This document shows positions 26,256-35,595 of a stretch of DNA of 64,000 nucleotides, piece after piece. Every line of letters starts with the position of its first letter. Within the stretch, counting starts at the first letter, position 1. The notes beneath the pieces are model-generated. The model was given only the letters and a program-made list of their open reading frames with translations, had not been told where the DNA came from and did no database searches. The translations under genes were made by a program, and so were the position numbers. Location of the stretch: positions 248,001 through 312,000 of the forward strand of contig JAKALP010000003.1 in the NCBI GenBank assembly GCA_021824175.1, written 5' to 3'. This DNA comes from Deltaproteobacteria bacterium (GTDB taxonomy: Bacteria; Desulfobacterota; Desulfobacteria; Desulfobacterales; Desulfosarcinaceae).

Positions 26256-29200
26256 ACATTAGTGAACCCTTCATCCGCCGGCCGGTGATGACCACCCTGG
26301 TGATGGCCGGGCTGCTGATCTTCGGGGTGCTGGCCTACCGCATGTTGCCGGTCAGCGAGTTGCCCAATGTGGATTTTCCCACACTGCAGGTGAGCGCTGC
26401 CCTGCCCGGCGCCAGCCCGGAGACCATGGCCTCGTCCGTGGCCACGCCCCTGGAGCGGGAATTCTCCACCATTGCCGGCCTGGACTCCATGACCTCCACC
26501 AGCGCCCAGGGCATTACCCAAATTACCTTGCAGTTTTCCCTGGACCGGGAGCTGGACGGCGCGGCCCAGGATGTCATGGCCGCCATTTCGCGCGCCCAGA
26601 AGCTGCTGCCGCCGGAGATGCCCAACCCGCCTTCCTTCCAGAAGGTCAACCCGGCTGACCAGCCGATTCTTTATGTCGCCCTGAGTTCCAAGCTCCTGCC
26701 CCTTTCGGCGGTGGATGAGTATGCCGAAACCCTCATGGCCCAGCGCATCTCCATGATCAGCGGCGTGGCCCAGGTGCAGGTCTTCGGCTCCCAGAAGTAT
26801 GCGGTGCGGGTGCAGATCAACCCCAACGCCCTCAATGCCCTGGGCATCGGTATTGATACGGTGGAGAAAGCCATTGCCGGCGCCAATGTCAACCTGCCCA
26901 CAGGCACACTTTACGGTCGACACCAATCCTTCACGGTCAAAGCCACCGGTCAGTTGAACGATGCCAAAGACTTTCGTCCCCTGATCATCGCCTATCGCAA
27001 CGGCGCGCCCATCTACCTGGAGCAATTGGGCCGGATCATCGACAGCGTGGAAGACGATAAATCCGTCAGCTGGTACAACAACACCCAGGCCATTGTGCTG
27101 GCCATCCAGCGCCAGCCCGGCACCAACACGGTGCAAGTCGTAGACAACGTCAAGGCCCTGCTGCCTGCCTTCCGGGCCCAGATTCCCGGCTCGGTGGATC
27201 TCAATATTCTCTACGACCGCTCCGAATCGATCCGCGAATCCATCAACGATCTGCAGCTCACCCTGCTGATCAGCATCGCCCTGGTGATCCTGGTGATCTT
27301 TCTCTTCCTGCGCAAGTTGTCGGCCACCATCATTCCCAGTCTGGCCATCCCCCTGTCGCTGATCGGGACCTTCGCGGTGATGCATCTGATGGGCTACAGC
27401 CTAGACAACTTGTCGCTCATGGCCCTGACCCTGTGCGTGGGCTTCGTGGTGGACGACGCCATCGTCATGCTGGAAAACATCGTACGGCACTTGGAGATGG
27501 GCAAGGGTAAACTGCAAGCCGCATTGGACGGGGCCCGGGAGATCGGCTTCACCATTGTCTCCATGACCCTTTCGCTGATGGCGGTCTTCATTCCGCTGCT
27601 CTTCATGGGTGGTATCATGGGGCGGCTGCTGCACGAGTTCGCCGTGACCATCGGTGTGGCCATTCTGGTGTCGGGCATTGTGTCGCTGAGCCTGTCCCCC
27701 ATGCTGTGCAGCCGCTTTCTCAAAGCCCATGGCGAAGAAAAGAGGCAGGGCCGGTTCTATGTGGCGTCGGAGCGGCTCTTTGAAGGCATGCTCAAGTTCT
27801 ACCACAAGAGCCTGACCCGCACCATGCGCCACGGCCGGGCCATGATGGTGCTCTTCTTCCTGCTGCTGGCGGCCACGGTCTATCTCTTTGGCATCATCTC
27901 CAAAGACTTCATTCCAGCCCAGGATACCAGCCGCATCTTTGGCTTTACCGAAGCAGCCCAGGATATCTCCTTTGACAGCATGGTGGCCCATCAGAAGGCC
28001 GTGGCCAAAATCATCGGCGACGAGCCCGCGGTGCAGGAGTTCATGTCCAGCGTGGGCGCCGGCGGACGGCGGGCGGCGGGCGCCAACACCGGCCGGGTCT
28101 TCATGCACTTGAAGCCGCGCTCCCAGCGGCCGGACGTCAACCACATCATTCAGGGCTTGCGGGCCAAGCTGGCGCAGATTCCGGGCATCAATGTCTACTT
28201 GCAAAACCCGCCGGTCATCCGCGTGGGCGGCCAGCTCACCAAGAGCCTCTATCAGTACACCCTCCAGGGGCCGGACATCGATGAACTCTACCGCTGGGCC
28301 CCGAAGGTGGAAGCGACCATGAAAGCCTTGCCCGGCTTGCTGGATGTGACTAGTGATCTGCAGATCGCCAGCCCCCAGGTGAAGATCGCCATTGACCGCA
28401 ATAAAGCCACGGTGCTGGGGGTGACGGCCGATCAGATCGAAAACGCGCTATACAGCGCCTATGGTTCCCGGCAAGTCTCCACCATCTATGCGCCCAATAA
28501 TGAATATCAGGTGATCCTGGAAGTGGAACCGCGATACCAGCGCGATCCCGCGGCCCTGGCCCTGCTGCATGTCCAATCCAGCAGCGGTCGCCTGATCCCC
28601 CTGGACACCGTGGCCCACGTGGTGCCGCAGTTGGGGCCCATGACCGTCAACCATACCGGCCAGCTGCCCTCGGTAACCCTCTCCTTTAACCTGCGGCCCG
28701 ACGTGGCCCTGGGCGATGCCATCAACCGCATCAGCGCGGCCATGATCAATCTCGGCGCGCCGGCCACCCTCACCGGCACCTTCCAGGGCACGGCCCAGGA
28801 GTTCCAGAAATCCCTCACCGGCATGTGGCTGCTGCTGGCCATGGCCATTGTAGTGATCTACATCGTGCTGGGCATTCTCTACGAAAGCTTCATCCACCCG
28901 CTGACCATTCTCTCCGGCCTGCCCTCGGCCGGCGTGGGCGCGTTGCTGACATTGCTGCTTTTTAAAACCGTTTTGAGTATCTACGCCTTCGTGGGGGTCA
29001 TCATGCTCATCGGCATTGTCAAGAAGAATGCCATCATGATGATCGATTTCGCCCTGGCGGCCCAGCGCGAAGCCGGACTAAGCCCGGAAGAAGCCATCTT
29101 CAAGGGATGTATGCTGCGCTTCCGGCCCATCATGATGACCACCATGGCGGCCCTGATGGGCACCCTGCCCATTGCCCTGGGCCTGGGCGCGGGCGCCGAG

Positions 29201-29362
29201 GCGCGCCAACCCCTGGGCCTGGCCGTGGTGGGCGGGCTGGTGGTTTCCCAGTTCCTGACCCTCTACATCACACCTGTGATCTATCTCTACCTGGATTCTT
29301 TTCAGCGTCGGGTTCGACAAATCTTTGCCAAGTCGCAGCCCAAGGACTCCATCCTGAATTAG
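26252..29362 (+). CDS. RND multidrug efflux transporter (HAE1/MdtB-like)
   Basis: 1036 residues, normal for the HAE1 class. It starts SEPFIRRPVMTTLVMAGLL, the first transmembrane helix. Two large periplasmic loops and twelve predicted helices follow. The proton-relay aspartates of TM4 are present (GFVVDDAIVMLENIVRH), as are the PxxLIGTFAVMHLMGYSLDNLS-like region before it and GIVKKNAIMMIDFA in the second half. It should export hydrophobic compounds through the NodT channel encoded upstream. The substrate cannot be predicted. Confidence 0.93.
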   Translation: MNISEPFIRRPVMTTLVMAGLLIFGVLAYRMLPVSELPNVDFPTLQVSAALPGASPETMASSVATPLEREFSTIAGLDSMTSTSAQGITQITLQFSLDRELDGAAQDVMAAISRAQKLLPPEMPNPPSFQKVNPADQPILYVALSSKLLPLSAVDEYAETLMAQRISMISGVAQVQVFGSQKYAVRVQINPNALNALGIGIDTVEKAIAGANVNLPTGTLYGRHQSFTVKATGQLNDAKDFRPLIIAYRNGAPIYLEQLGRIIDSVEDDKSVSWYNNTQAIVLAIQRQPGTNTVQVVDNVKALLPAFRAQIPGSVDLNILYDRSESIRESINDLQLTLLISIALVILVIFLFLRKLSATIIPSLAIPLSLIGTFAVMHLMGYSLDNLSLMALTLCVGFVVDDAIVMLENIVRHLEMGKGKLQAALDGAREIGFTIVSMTLSLMAVFIPLLFMGGIMGRLLHEFAVTIGVAILVSGIVSLSLSPMLCSRFLKAHGEEKRQGRFYVASERLFEGMLKFYHKSLTRTMRHGRAMMVLFFLLLAATVYLFGIISKDFIPAQDTSRIFGFTEAAQDISFDSMVAHQKAVAKIIGDEPAVQEFMSSVGAGGRRAAGANTGRVFMHLKPRSQRPDVNHIIQGLRAKLAQIPGINVYLQNPPVIRVGGQLTKSLYQYTLQGPDIDELYRWAPKVEATMKALPGLLDVTSDLQIASPQVKIAIDRNKATVLGVTADQIENALYSAYGSRQVSTIYAPNNEYQVILEVEPRYQRDPAALALLHVQSSSGRLIPLDTVAHVVPQLGPMTVNHTGQLPSVTLSFNLRPDVALGDAINRISAAMINLGAPATLTGTFQGTAQEFQKSLTGMWLLLAMAIVVIYIVLGILYESFIHPLTILSGLPSAGVGALLTLLLFKTVLSIYAFVGVIMLIGIVKKNAIMMIDFALAAQREAGLSPEEAIFKGCMLRFRPIMMTTMAALMGTLPIALGLGAGAEARQPLGLAVVGGLVVSQFLTLYITPVIYLYLDSFQRRVRQIFAKSQPKDSILN

Positions 29363-29493
29363 GCCGCCTTATTTCCGAATTTGGTTACGCTGGAAGCCGG
29401 GCGGTGCGGTCTTCCAAACCATGGGCAGTTCCGATATAACCAACCCTATCTACCCGCCCAAACAACGGCCCATACATAAAAGGAGGAGATGGT

Positions 29494-31182
29494 ATGAAAG
29501 CAATGAAACAGATCATTGTCGGGGTACTCGTTCTTCTACTGGTTACGCTTGGGGGCTGCGCCACGGCCAAACCCAAAACAGCCCAAGGGGCTGAAGCGGT
29601 GGTGATGGTGGACTCGCAGTACCAGGTCGAACGGCTGGCCGCCGACACCCCCTTTCCCGGCGCCAATGGTGCCACGATTGCCGCTGACGGCAACCTGTAC
29701 GTGACTCACACCGGCAACGGCACTATCACCAAGATCGATCTGACCACCATGAAGCCCTCACTGTTCGTACCGCCTTCCGGGGGCATCTTCATCGTGGACG
29801 ACATTGCCGCCGACGATAAAGGAAATCTCTTTGCCACCGGCACCACCCCGCTGGTGGGAGAAGTATATCGCATCACTGCCAAGGGCGTTAAAACCGTCAT
29901 CGCCAGCGGTCTATCCGCCCCCAACGGGATCGAATTCAACAAACGCACCGGCCGGCTTTTTGTCAGCGACTGCTTCCAGGGCAACCAGGTCTATGAAGTG
30001 GACCCCAACGGCCAGAAGCCGGTCCGAATCCTGGTCGGTAAAGACAAGATCGCCGTGCCCGAGGGGTTTGACTTTGATCCGGATACCAACGACTTGATCA
30101 TTCCGGACCTGGGCACCGGCAAGATTCTGCGGGTCAACCCCGACAGCGGCGCCATCACCACCATTGCTGAAAAATTCGTCGCCCCGGTGGCCCTGACCAT
30201 CGGCGCGGATAAGATGATCTATCTGGTGGAGCTGGCCACCGGAGCGGTTTACAAAGTCCACCTGGATGGCAGCCAGCGCCAGAAGATCGCCCAGATCGCG
30301 CCTGGTCTGGATAATCTGGCCATCACAGCCCAGGGCCGCCTTTTTGTCACCAGCTACTGGAATGCCACCATTTACGAAGTATCCACCGACGGCAGCGGCA
30401 CCTTCAAGCAACTCTTCCCGGACGGGCCCAATCAGCCCCTGGGCATCGTAGTCAAAGGCGATCAGATCCTGGTGGCTGATGCCATCATGGTGCGGGATGT
30501 CAAAGAGGGCAAATACACCTACACCAAACTCAACGCCTGGGCCGCCCATGGCATGCCCCTGCCCCTGAGTCTGGCGGATGGACCGGGCGAGCAACTCTTC
30601 TGGACCGATTGCATCCATGGGGCCGTGGCCATCGGCAATCCGGCCACCGGTGACTTCAAACCCGTGGCCGGCGATCTCAACCTGCCCATGGCCGCGCTCA
30701 TGAGCCCTTCGGCGCCCAAGCTCTTCGTGGCCGAATACGGCGCGGGCCAAATTACTACCGTAAGTTTGAGCGATGGCGCCAAAGCGGTGCTGGCCAAAGG
30801 CCTGGAAGGACCGCTGGCCATGAGCCTGATCGGCAAGACCCTCTATGTGGCTGAAACCAAAATCGGCCGCATCAGCGCGGTGGATGTGGATTCCGGCAGG
30901 AAAGAAGTATTTCTATCGTCGCTGGCCGCCAAACCCGGCGCGCTGGCGGATGATGGCCAGGGCCGCTTGCTGATCCTGGACGGCGCCGGCCAGAAATTGC
31001 TGCGCATCGATCCGGCCACCCGCGCCATTGACATTGTGGCCGGGCATCTGCCGGTGCAATACGCCACGGTGGGCAGTTATCCGCCGGTGGAATTTCCCAT
31101 GACCATGACGGTGGCCAAAAACGGGGATATCTACCTGACCACTGACGGGCGCGGCCTGCTGCGATTGAAAAAGGTCAAATAG
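29494..31182 (+). CDS. Beta-propeller lipoprotein (SMP-30/NHL-like)
   Basis: 562 residues; AAAGGAGGAG precedes ATG 29494. A lipobox ends the signal peptide (LLLVTLGGCATAK). The mature part has repeated blade-like units such as ADGNLYVTHTGNGTITKIDL, GIEFNKRTGRLFVSD and LDNLAITAQGRLFVTSY, typical of SMP-30/NHL six-bladed propellers. No catalytic metal site is obvious, so it may bind a ligand rather than act as a lactonase. It lies 131 bp after the RND pump gene. A strong hairpin follows it. Confidence 0.8.
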   Translation: MKAMKQIIVGVLVLLLVTLGGCATAKPKTAQGAEAVVMVDSQYQVERLAADTPFPGANGATIAADGNLYVTHTGNGTITKIDLTTMKPSLFVPPSGGIFIVDDIAADDKGNLFATGTTPLVGEVYRITAKGVKTVIASGLSAPNGIEFNKRTGRLFVSDCFQGNQVYEVDPNGQKPVRILVGKDKIAVPEGFDFDPDTNDLIIPDLGTGKILRVNPDSGAITTIAEKFVAPVALTIGADKMIYLVELATGAVYKVHLDGSQRQKIAQIAPGLDNLAITAQGRLFVTSYWNATIYEVSTDGSGTFKQLFPDGPNQPLGIVVKGDQILVADAIMVRDVKEGKYTYTKLNAWAAHGMPLPLSLADGPGEQLFWTDCIHGAVAIGNPATGDFKPVAGDLNLPMAALMSPSAPKLFVAEYGAGQITTVSLSDGAKAVLAKGLEGPLAMSLIGKTLYVAETKIGRISAVDVDSGRKEVFLSSLAAKPGALADDGQGRLLILDGAGQKLLRIDPATRAIDIVAGHLPVQYATVGSYPPVEFPMTMTVAKNGDIYLTTDGRGLLRLKKVK

Positions 31183-31201
31183 ATTCGGACGGTGATTCCA
31201 C

Positions 31202-31260
31202 ACTACAAGCCATCTCAATCAGGCTTTTAGTCCAAAGTCCTTTTTGAGATGGCTTGTAGT
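31202..31260. terminator. Perfect 17-bp stem between convergent genes
   Basis: ACTACAAGCCATCTCAA (31202-31218) pairs perfectly with TTGAGATGGCTTGTAGT (31244-31260) around a 25-nt loop. It lies between the ends of the propeller gene and of the gp19-like gene. No run of Ts follows either side, so it may be a stabilising 3' stem rather than a simple intrinsic terminator. Confidence 0.65.
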
Positions 31261-31267
31261 AGAAGTA

Positions 31268-32257
31268 CTATTTCCATCCAATGGCATTTCCAGTGCTGAA
31301 TTTAATCTCTTCGCAGTACATTTCGGCTTTCAAACGGCGAATCTGGTCGCCACCGGCTTCTGCTTTTTCCGGAGCCAATCTAAAAATCCCCAATTTGTTT
31401 AAATTCAGAATGAACAAGACTTCCTTCAGGTCCGGTGTTAAAAATTCAAGGGTGCCATTCTTTTCAGCATTGTTGCCACGAAGAATAAAATCATCTCTCC
31501 ATTTCTCTACCGATTCGCTGTTTGCTTCCGGAAAAGTGACCCCGATATTGGGAATTTCAATGTTTGAGGCTTGTTTGGCCGAATCCCTGGCATCTCCCAC
31601 GGCATTTGCAAACACCTTTTGTTTGATGACGATGGCGTCGACCTTGTTGACCCGGCTCATGGCATCATCCAGGCCGTCAATTTTTAAACGGAAATTGGCG
31701 GGCAGCCATTTTTTCTGCATCTGAGGCACGGCAGCCGCGCCGACGATCGGCTCATTGGTTTTGGTTTTGGTCGAAGACTCAACGGCGATCTTCACCGTCA
31801 GCTTGGCCGGATCCTTGCTGGCCGCATCCAAAGCCGGAAAGCCGACTTCTGAAATCAGGGCATTCTTGAAGTTCAACCGGTAGAGCGCTTTGTAATTAAA
31901 ATCCAAGGCCACAATGGCGCCGTTCTTTCTCGGGCTTTTGCGTTCGAGGGTGGCCTTGATCCACTCGTAAAAAGCCTGAGACATGCCAGGGCCGCAGGTA
32001 ATGGTGATGTCTTCATATTTTACCCCGGCAATATGCTTGTGCTGAATATTGTCCGATCCCACCGGCTCAGCCACCACATCGGCGAAGACCTCGCCACCTT
32101 CGACGGAGCCAAGATACCCCGCCATGACGCCATCCAATTCCAAAGCGAATTTACCGCCGACAGCGGCCCGTTCCTGGGCAATCGGCGCGGCAATAAACGG
32201 CACTGCCAACAATAAAAACACCAGTGATCTTAACTGCCATACGCGGTTTTTACTCAT
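31268..32257 (-). CDS. Secreted protein with two phage tail-tube (gp19)-like domains
   Basis: ATG 32257 is chosen because AAGGAG lies 8 nt upstream; the frame extends to 32470. Of 329 residues, 1-28 form a signal peptide (SLVFLLLAVPFIAAPIAQ). Residues about 36-160 resemble the T4 gp19/phage tail-tube family: FALELDGVMAGYLGSVEGG, HIAGVKYEDITITCGPGMS, FYEWIKATL and LTVKIAVES. Residues about 188-322 repeat the plan in a diverged form (FRLKIDGLDDAMSRVNKVDA, LILNLNKLG-like strands, EMYCEEIKFS). Tail-tube proteins are normally cytoplasmic; a signal peptide and a tandem copy are unusual. No other phage or contractile-injection genes lie nearby. Confidence 0.65.
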   Translation of the reverse strand: MSKNRVWQLRSLVFLLLAVPFIAAPIAQERAAVGGKFALELDGVMAGYLGSVEGGEVFADVVAEPVGSDNIQHKHIAGVKYEDITITCGPGMSQAFYEWIKATLERKSPRKNGAIVALDFNYKALYRLNFKNALISEVGFPALDAASKDPAKLTVKIAVESSTKTKTNEPIVGAAAVPQMQKKWLPANFRLKIDGLDDAMSRVNKVDAIVIKQKVFANAVGDARDSAKQASNIEIPNIGVTFPEANSESVEKWRDDFILRGNNAEKNGTLEFLTPDLKEVLFILNLNKLGIFRLAPEKAEAGGDQIRRLKAEMYCEEIKFSTGNAIGWK

Positions 32258-32584
32258 CGTTTTCTCCTTTAAGAAAAATGTAAAAAATAGAGGTTGGAAG
32301 ATTTTGTCGAAGATCCCGCTTGATCCTGGCTGGGAAACTGGAATCCTTTTTTTAAAATGGCTTGCAATGCTCCTATAAAAGCCCACGTTTATGCCGGCTG
32401 TCAATCTCTTTCCGCTAAGTCCACAAAAACTGGCAGTATGATTCACAATTGCAACTGCAAGCCATTGCAAAAAAATCTATGCGACCAAAATCCGCATTTT
32501 GAAGTGGTCTGTAAAAGGCGGTCAGAGAGAAGTACATTTCATTGACTCATACGAAACGACATTTAGAATGCCCGGCCAAATTAA

Positions 32585-32611
32585 AAAGCCACCCGTGTCA
32601 CGAGTGGCTTT
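32585..32611 (-). terminator. Rho-independent terminator of the OsmC gene
   Basis: Read on the minus strand, AAAGCCAC and GTGGCTTT form a stem with an 11-nt loop, followed by more Ts. It lies 44 bp after the OsmC stop codon. Confidence 0.75.
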
Positions 32612-32654
32612 GCTGGTCGTGATCTTCCGAATCTGCCGGGAGCCTGACCAGCGC

Positions 32655-33083
32655 TCAGCGCTTCAGTTCGGCCTTCAATTGAATGGACGCTCCCGCCAGC
32701 ACCTTTGACACCGGGCAGTTCTTTTTGGTGATCTCAGCCAATTTTTGAAATTCATCGGCGCTGACACCCGGCACCTGTGCCATGGTTGAGAGTAAAATAT
32801 TGGTGATGCTGAAGCCCTCGCCGACCTTCTGGATCTGGACATCGGCGCGCGTCTGGATGTCGGTGGGCGAATAGCCAGCATGTTCGAGGGTTACGGCCAA
32901 CGCCATCGAAAAACAACCGGCGTGGGCCGCGGCGATCAACTCCTCTGGATTGGTCCCTTCGGCATTTTCGAAGCGCGAGCCGGCCGAATAGCGCCCTTCA
33001 TAAGCGCCGTTGCCGAATTTCATGGTACCTGACCCGTTTTTGAACTTTCCTTCCCAGCGTGCCTGGGCTGTGCGTGTGGGCAT
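32655..33083 (-). CDS. OsmC-family peroxiredoxin-like protein
   Basis: 142 residues from ATG 33083 (AAGGAG 7-8 nt upstream); the frame extends to 33122. Both redox cysteines of the family are present: one in LIAAAHAGCFSMALAV and one in TKKNCPVSKVL. The N-terminus (MPTRTAQARWEG) and SRFENAEGTNPEEL are typical of OsmC. Members reduce organic hydroperoxides with thiol reductants in the cytoplasm. It stands alone with its own terminator. Confidence 0.92.
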   Translation of the reverse strand: MPTRTAQARWEGKFKNGSGTMKFGNGAYEGRYSAGSRFENAEGTNPEELIAAAHAGCFSMALAVTLEHAGYSPTDIQTRADVQIQKVGEGFSITNILLSTMAQVPGVSADEFQKLAEITKKNCPVSKVLAGASIQLKAELKR

Positions 33084-33462
33084 GGCCATCTCCTTTTCTG
33101 CGAAAGCTCGCCGGTCGATCAAAGCGCCGGCCGAGGTTGGGGGTGAAAATCAAACCGGCCTGCATAGAGTGCTCGATGGCGCGGAGCCTTGATGGATGGC
33201 TGAGGTCCGATCCATGAGAGGAGCGAATGAGGAGGGTGAGGCTGCACGCGACCAGCATTGCTCTCGGAGCCGATGATTTTTTAACCGTAAGACGCGAACG
33301 CTCTTAATCAAGCCGGAGGCGTGAATTTTCCAGATTGCGCGCGGGCGTGGTTGTCTTCACGCGGTTAGAGGGTCATTGGAAAGTGTGCCCAATCATTGAC
33401 CAAAGGTTCACATCCGCGGCCTCCCTGGGCGCGATCTGTGGCGGCCATCGCCCCATGACCCC
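33084..33462. other. Intergenic region, no gene seen
   Basis: About 380 bp upstream of the OsmC gene and downstream of the metallo-beta-lactamase gene. Open frames on both strands lack ribosome-binding sites and recognisable products. No strong repeat was found. Confidence 0.5.
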
Positions 33463-34065
33463 TCACCTGGCCACAAAATAGCCATACTCTTCGGCATTGA
33501 CATTGTTGCGCTTTTCCCAGCCGAGGGTAGACGAGGGCGTTGGGCCGTAGTCGTGGCCCGGCCACACCACGGTCGCGTCAGGCAACTGCATCAGCCGGCG
33601 GATGGAAACTCCCAGGGTGAGACGGTGGCCGCCGGGCAGATCGGTGCGGCCGCTATCCCCCACAAAAAGGGTATCACCCGTAAAAAGATTGCCGTGGGAG
33701 TAAAGACAGATGCCGCCTGGCGTGTGGCCTGGGGTGTGGATGATCTCAAAAACGACCTCACCCACCTGGAGCGACGTCTCATCTTTGAGAAAATAGTCGG
33801 CAAGGGGATATCGGTCGCCATCCAGGGTATGAATATAGACCGGCGCCCCTGTGAGCCGTTTCAACTCCGCATTGCCAGCCGTGTGATCTCCATGACCGTG
33901 GGTGTTGACGATGATCTCGATTTTCAAGCCGGCCTTATCCGCCTCCAAAAGAATGCGATCGACGGCCGGGGCCGGATCGATGACCAACCCCTTGCGGGTG
34001 GCTTCGCAACCCACCACATAACTGAAATTATCCATATATCCCATCGGGATTTGTTTGATGATCAT
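33463..34065 (-). CDS. Metallo-beta-lactamase-fold hydrolase, glyoxalase II-like
   Basis: 200 residues with the full metal site: THGHGDHTAGN (H-x-H-x-D-H), the histidine of HTPGHTPGG, the aspartate of LFTGDTLFVGDSGRTDL and the histidine of VVWPGHDYGP. This matches the short glyoxalase II/YcbL branch. It probably hydrolyses a thioester or related bond; persulfide dioxygenases share the fold but usually show other sequence around the metal site. ATG 34065 has AAAGGAG upstream. Confidence 0.87.
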   Translation of the reverse strand: MIIKQIPMGYMDNFSYVVGCEATRKGLVIDPAPAVDRILLEADKAGLKIEIIVNTHGHGDHTAGNAELKRLTGAPVYIHTLDGDRYPLADYFLKDETSLQVGEVVFEIIHTPGHTPGGICLYSHGNLFTGDTLFVGDSGRTDLPGGHRLTLGVSIRRLMQLPDATVVWPGHDYGPTPSSTLGWEKRNNVNAEEYGYFVAR

Positions 34066-34207
34066 GGCATTCTCCTTTGCCGGCGCGGTTTTGCGCGGCG
34101 CCCTTACTCAAGTATTACTTTCAACACAAACCAAAATCTAGTGGAAGGTAATAATAGATGAGAAATGTTCAACCGGGCTCGACGCGAGGGCAAGGAGGAA
34201 CCGCTTT

Positions 34208-35437
34208 TCATGTGTTCGGATGGTCCTTTAAGAAATCGAACATATCGGTCTCGCGATCAACGCCTGTAGTCGGGTAATTATTATAGTCACCGTCCGGCCA
34301 GCGCTCATGATTCACCAGGCTGAGACAACCGTCGGTGGGCGGCCAGGTGCACTCGGTGGTTGTACAACCACTGCTGAAATCCGTGCAAGTGACCGCGGCT
34401 TGATCCAAGCCAACTACGGACCCGCTTTCGAGCCCGCCGATCATCAACCCGGTGATATTCAGGCCGGCAGCTACGCTGTCCGCCAGCCACTGCGTTGTGA
34501 TATAGCCGGGTTCGGTTGCAAAACAGGCGGCCTGGACCGTATCGCAAGCCACGGCCGCATCCGCCGTGCGATGGACGATGAAAATGGGCACATTGGAGGC
34601 TGGAATGGAAATCGCGCAGCTCTGATCCGCTGGAAGCGCTGCCTCTTGAAAAGAGTCCCACTCGATATTCTCAAACGGATTGGCCGCCGCAAATACCGCG
34701 GCCGAAGCCACCCGATGCCCACCTGGCGTAGCCGTCCCGTGTCGGGCGATGGCATACAATTGACTAAAAAATCCGCCGTTGGACCAGCCCATCACATAGA
34801 TCCGATTCAGATCCACGCTGCCGCTGGCGACCAGATCGTCGATCAAGGCATCGGCATTGGCGATGTCCGGGTTCGTAGACGGTGAGGCCAGATCTCGGAA
34901 GTAGAAGTCATGATGCAAGCCGTCCCGGTAGGCATTGGTTGGAAAATGGAGGTTTCGGCCCTGCACGGCCGCCAGAATAAACCCGGGCCGGGACGAATCG
35001 CCACTTAAGTCAAAAGAATCGGCCTTTGCGATCAGGCTGGTCTCAGAGCCGGCCAAATCAGCACCGCCGGTGCCGCCTGGATGAAACCACACCACCAGCG
35101 GCCGGGGCGAGCCGGCCGATATGCCCGGGGGCCGATGAATGCAGGCATAGCGCGTAAAGCCAAGCACATCTTTCGTCCACCGATCATCCCATACCGCTGC
35201 ATCGCACTCCGGGACCACCACTGGAGAATCAATCTGGGAAAGCCCCACTTCCGGCGCCACCCGGGTGCAAACTGTGTCCGGCGAGCAGGCCGGAAGCGGT
35301 TCCCTCAAACCGGTCAAGGGGTCGCAAGGGGATTCCGCCACCACGGGCGGATTCTCGGGCGGCCGCGTGTCCCCGCCACCACTGTTGCAACCGGCCAACA
35401 TTAGAATTAAGAAAAGAAGAGTAACCAATCGTCGCAT
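34208..35437 (-). CDS. Secreted esterase/PHB-depolymerase-like lipoprotein
   Basis: 409 residues from ATG 35437 (an upstream ATG at 35455 is also in frame). The signal peptide ends LFLILMLAGCNSGGG, a lipobox. The alpha/beta-hydrolase nucleophile elbow is GWSNGG, with the oxyanion region in VVWFHPGGTGGAD and a likely catalytic Asp/His in the last 130 residues (NVPIFIVHRTADAAV, LVNHERWPDG). Many cysteines suggest disulfides outside the cytoplasm. The closest fold is the feruloyl esterase/PHB depolymerase group. The substrate is unknown. Confidence 0.75.
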   Translation of the reverse strand: MRRLVTLLFLILMLAGCNSGGGDTRPPENPPVVAESPCDPLTGLREPLPACSPDTVCTRVAPEVGLSQIDSPVVVPECDAAVWDDRWTKDVLGFTRYACIHRPPGISAGSPRPLVVWFHPGGTGGADLAGSETSLIAKADSFDLSGDSSRPGFILAAVQGRNLHFPTNAYRDGLHHDFYFRDLASPSTNPDIANADALIDDLVASGSVDLNRIYVMGWSNGGFFSQLYAIARHGTATPGGHRVASAAVFAAANPFENIEWDSFQEAALPADQSCAISIPASNVPIFIVHRTADAAVACDTVQAACFATEPGYITTQWLADSVAAGLNITGLMIGGLESGSVVGLDQAAVTCTDFSSGCTTTECTWPPTDGCLSLVNHERWPDGDYNNYPTTGVDRETDMFDFLKDHPNT

Positions 35438-35595
35438 AAGAGTACCTGCCATCAAAGATCCGTTTTGGGGTAATGGTTAGAGCTAACCTCTTGTGGCCAT
35501 TTTATTGCTTTTGAATAAATTAAGCCCCTTTCTCCCAAATGAAAGAGACGATGGGTTTTAACTTTTTTGAATTTTTCTTTCTCCAGAATACGCCC

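Noticed and set aside
31268-32257. Prophage or contractile injection system
   Set aside because: Only one tail-tube-like protein is present, with a signal peptide; no sheath, baseplate, portal or lysis genes are near.
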